From contig NZ_CP117268.1 in the NCBI RefSeq assembly GCF_007000325.2, positions 806,001-870,000 on the forward strand: DNA of 64,000 nt, read 5' to 3'. The position numbers and the translations under genes are program-made. Position 1 is the first letter of the stretch, and each line of letters opens with the position of its first letter. Shown here piece by piece: positions 62,500 through 64,000 of the stretch. The notes beneath the pieces are model-generated. The model was given only the letters and a program-made list of their open reading frames with translations. It had not been told where the DNA came from and ran no database searches. The DNA comes from Rhizobium rhododendri (GTDB lineage: Bacteria; Pseudomonadota; Alphaproteobacteria; Rhizobiales; Rhizobiaceae).

Positions 62500-62895
62500 T
62501 CGAAATTTGGTGCGGCCGATAGAAGAGATGAGTATAATCGTGCTGCGGGTTGCCGAAGATTGAGAACAGGATCCAATCGCACCCATCGACCTTACGTTCA
62601 TGACAGCAAGTCGTTGGCTGAACCGCTCGACCACCGCCATATCGCGCGAAATGAAAAGGTAGTAAAACCCGAGTTCGTCCTACAACTCGATCCTCGGATT
62701 GACGACCTGTGCTTGGAATGACACATCCAGCGCCGATGCGGCTCTATCGCCGATTATCCGCCATGGCGACACTTCCTGGGCCTGGGCAACAAAAAAGCGC
62801 TGCCGCTGACCGCCGGAGAATTCGTGCGAATAGCGATCGAGATGATCTTCGGTCAGGCCGACGCGCTGGTAAGGCCCGATGCCCCTGTCTCGAAG
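62500..62895 (-). pseudogene. Decayed oligopeptide-type ABC ATPase
   Basis: The minus strand reads GIGPYQRVGLTEDHLDRYSH, EFSGGQRQRFFVAQAQE, ASALDVSFQAQVVNPRIEL, stop, then DELGFYYLFISRDMAVVERF and SQRLAVMN; the final NPQHDYTHLF motif follows in another frame. This is the second half of a GsiA/DppF-like ATPase. The Walker B has changed to IIGDRA, a TAG interrupts the frame, and the N-terminal half with Walker A is absent. Confidence 0.7.
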
Positions 62896-63227
62896 CGCCG
62901 CTTATTGACCTCGGATCAATACCACCGCTAGTGCTGGTTGGATGTTTCGCAGCTTGCGTTTCAGCCGGTTTTCAGGGGCGCGCACCGGAAGACAGGCAGT
63001 GCACCAGGACTTGGAAGACGATCTGCATATCCAACCGTGGCACTTGCAGCTGTCGTGCGCCAAGGGAACGGATACGCCTGGTCGGCAAATTCGACGGTGC
63101 CCAATCTAAGCTCTATCAGACGAACGATGAAGAGGCCGACCGTCAATTTGCGCAACCGGACCTGCAACCAGGCAGTCTTCGTTTCCCTCTGTCTATTCAG
63201 GATACTTTCCTTACGCATGGCGAGACG
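62896..63227. other. Stretch without a supportable gene
   Basis: Frames here have irregular composition and no recognisable motif; the sequence looks like decayed coding DNA without identifiable origin. Confidence 0.35.
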
Positions 63228-63500
63228 TTATATGGCTGCACTGACTAAAGAAATATGCCCAATATTTTCCTCGTCAGCGGCACGGATCAAAGCTGCGCGA
63301 ACAAGCGCTGGCGGCGTCGCTTTGTAAAGCGCGTCATGGCAAGTCATGATCGCCTCAAAGTAACAGTCGCCGTCGTCAGTTGGCCATTCTCCCAACAACA
63401 TTTCGGCTGCCTCATGCACCGTTCTGATGCTTTTGTATTTTTTATGACCCTTCAGGACGAGCCTGACGGTTGGAAACTGATTTGATGTGTGTCGCAGCAT
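63228..63500 (-). CDS. DUF982-family small protein
   Basis: A protein of about 90 residues (FPTVRLVLKGHKKYKSIRTV, HEAAEMLLGEWPTDDGDCYF, EAIMTCHDALYKATPPALVR, AALIRAADEEN). The pattern VRLxxxGxxxxxRTVxEAAExLLxxWP followed by two helices is that of DUF982, common and multiplied in Rhizobium and Agrobacterium. Function unknown. The start is uncertain: ATGs at 63500 and 63521 are both possible and neither has a strong ribosome binding site. Confidence 0.65.
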   Translation of the reverse strand: MLRHTSNQFPTVRLVLKGHKKYKSIRTVHEAAEMLLGEWPTDDGDCYFEAIMTCHDALYKATPPALVRAALIRAADEENIGHISLVSAAI

Positions 63501-63828
63501 GCCAGATACGAGCTCCGCCATTAAGACAGCGATAAACAAGCAAGTCGCATGCCGAGACAGGTCCGGCGGCGATTATTTCGATGCGGCCACCTGTGGAAAT
63601 TTACGGTTGGTTAACCAGCGCCAGACAAAACAGCTGAGTGCCGGTGACGTAACTGCCAAAATCTTTTTGTCAAAAGCGCCATCGGCGATTCGATCTTGGT
63701 CCCGGAAAACGGCTGCTCCAGGGCTACTCAATGTCACCCGCGGCACTTCGAATAGATCATGAGAAAGCCCGGTTTCAGCGGACGCCGTCCCCGATAGTGA
63801 ACGCTCCCCTTAAGTGCACGGAGATTGA
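63501..63828. other. Upstream region of the MucR-like gene
   Basis: I see no supportable gene apart from a possible few extra 5' codons of the DUF982 gene. The last bases contain the GGAG ribosome binding site of the next gene. Confidence 0.4.
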
Positions 63829-64000
63829 ATGAGCAACGAAAATCGTATTGAAGACGCCGATAAGTTGGTTCAGTTAGCGGCGGCGATTACGGCAGCCTAT
63901 CTGAGCAACCATGTCGTCCCCGTCAACGATATCGCCAATCTGATCATCTCGATCAAATCTGCACTTAAAACAAAGTCTGGAAGCGCCGTTCTTCCCGTCG
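63829..64000 (+). CDS. MucR/Ros-family zinc-finger regulator, 3' part cut by window edge
   Basis: The ATG at 63829 (GGAG six bases upstream) opens a frame running off the window: MSNENRIEDADKLVQLAAAI, TAAYLSNHVVPVNDIANLII. The stretch LxxLxAxIxxAYxSNHVVPVxDxxNLI is the conserved N-terminus of MucR/Ros regulators (exopolysaccharide and virulence control in rhizobia). The Cys2His2 zinc finger would lie beyond the edge and cannot be checked. Confidence 0.75.
   Translation, partial: MSNENRIEDADKLVQLAAAITAAYLSNHVVPVNDIANLIISIKSALKTKSGSAVLPV

Overview
The window looks like part of a large plasmid or symbiotic-type accessory replicon of an alphaproteobacterium in the Rhizobiales (Rhizobium, Agrobacterium or Sinorhizobium-like). 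Supporting features are a decayed Ti-type TraA relaxase/helicase next to a DUF6118-like gene, three SyrB-like genes, a second IHF-beta/HU gene, DUF6894 and DUF982 proteins, a MucR/Ros start at the right edge, and many ABC transporters paired with catabolic enzymes. No rRNA, confident tRNA or CRISPR array was seen.

Layout. 1-11550: small regulator/transporter pairs (ArsR with MFS, a NolR-like ArsR, DeoR with MFS, MelR-like AraC with a Gfo/Idh/MocA-aldo/keto reductase fusion), then a frameshifted OLD-type ATPase/TOPRIM nuclease and a vapBC toxin-antitoxin pair bracketed by imperfect direct repeats. 11576-28433: a long minus-strand block that looks like organosulfur uptake and use. It holds TetR, a DsbA-like isomerase, a shortened 3-mercaptopyruvate sulfurtransferase, an FAD 2-hydroxyacid oxidase, a BisC-type sulfoxide reductase, a peptide-type ABC transporter, two SsuD/NtaA-like flavin monooxygenases, an acyl-CoA-dehydrogenase-like flavoprotein, a ketopantoate-reductase-like protein and a D-2-hydroxyacid dehydrogenase. 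Two promoter regions in this block share a near-identical element. 28750-39160: pseudogene fragments, azoR/lysR, then plasmid-type genes (IHF-like, DUF6118, traA remnant, three syrB-like genes) and IS remnants.

39185-61404 is the most striking part. A complete aerobic nicotinate pathway is present: nicA and nicB (nicotinate dehydrogenase), nicC, nicD, nicE, nicF, nicX and the regulator nicR. On the minus strand nicA-nicB run directly into two large glycosidase-like genes (GH106-like and GH63/MGH1-like). Downstream follow a spermidine/putrescine-type ABC transporter, an isochorismatase-family hydrolase, a second MarR regulator related to NicR and a GH3 beta-glucosidase. Palindromes with a GTATGC or GTATAC core lie upstream of both the nic genes and the ABC operon. 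I infer a single system that imports and deglycosylates a pyridine-carboxylate conjugate, possibly of plant origin, and degrades the released nicotinate to maleate and fumarate. This is a hypothesis from gene content and operators, not a demonstrated function.

61405-64000 is degraded sequence: an interrupted ORF, a decayed oligopeptide ABC ATPase, a DUF982 protein and the first codons of a MucR-family regulator.
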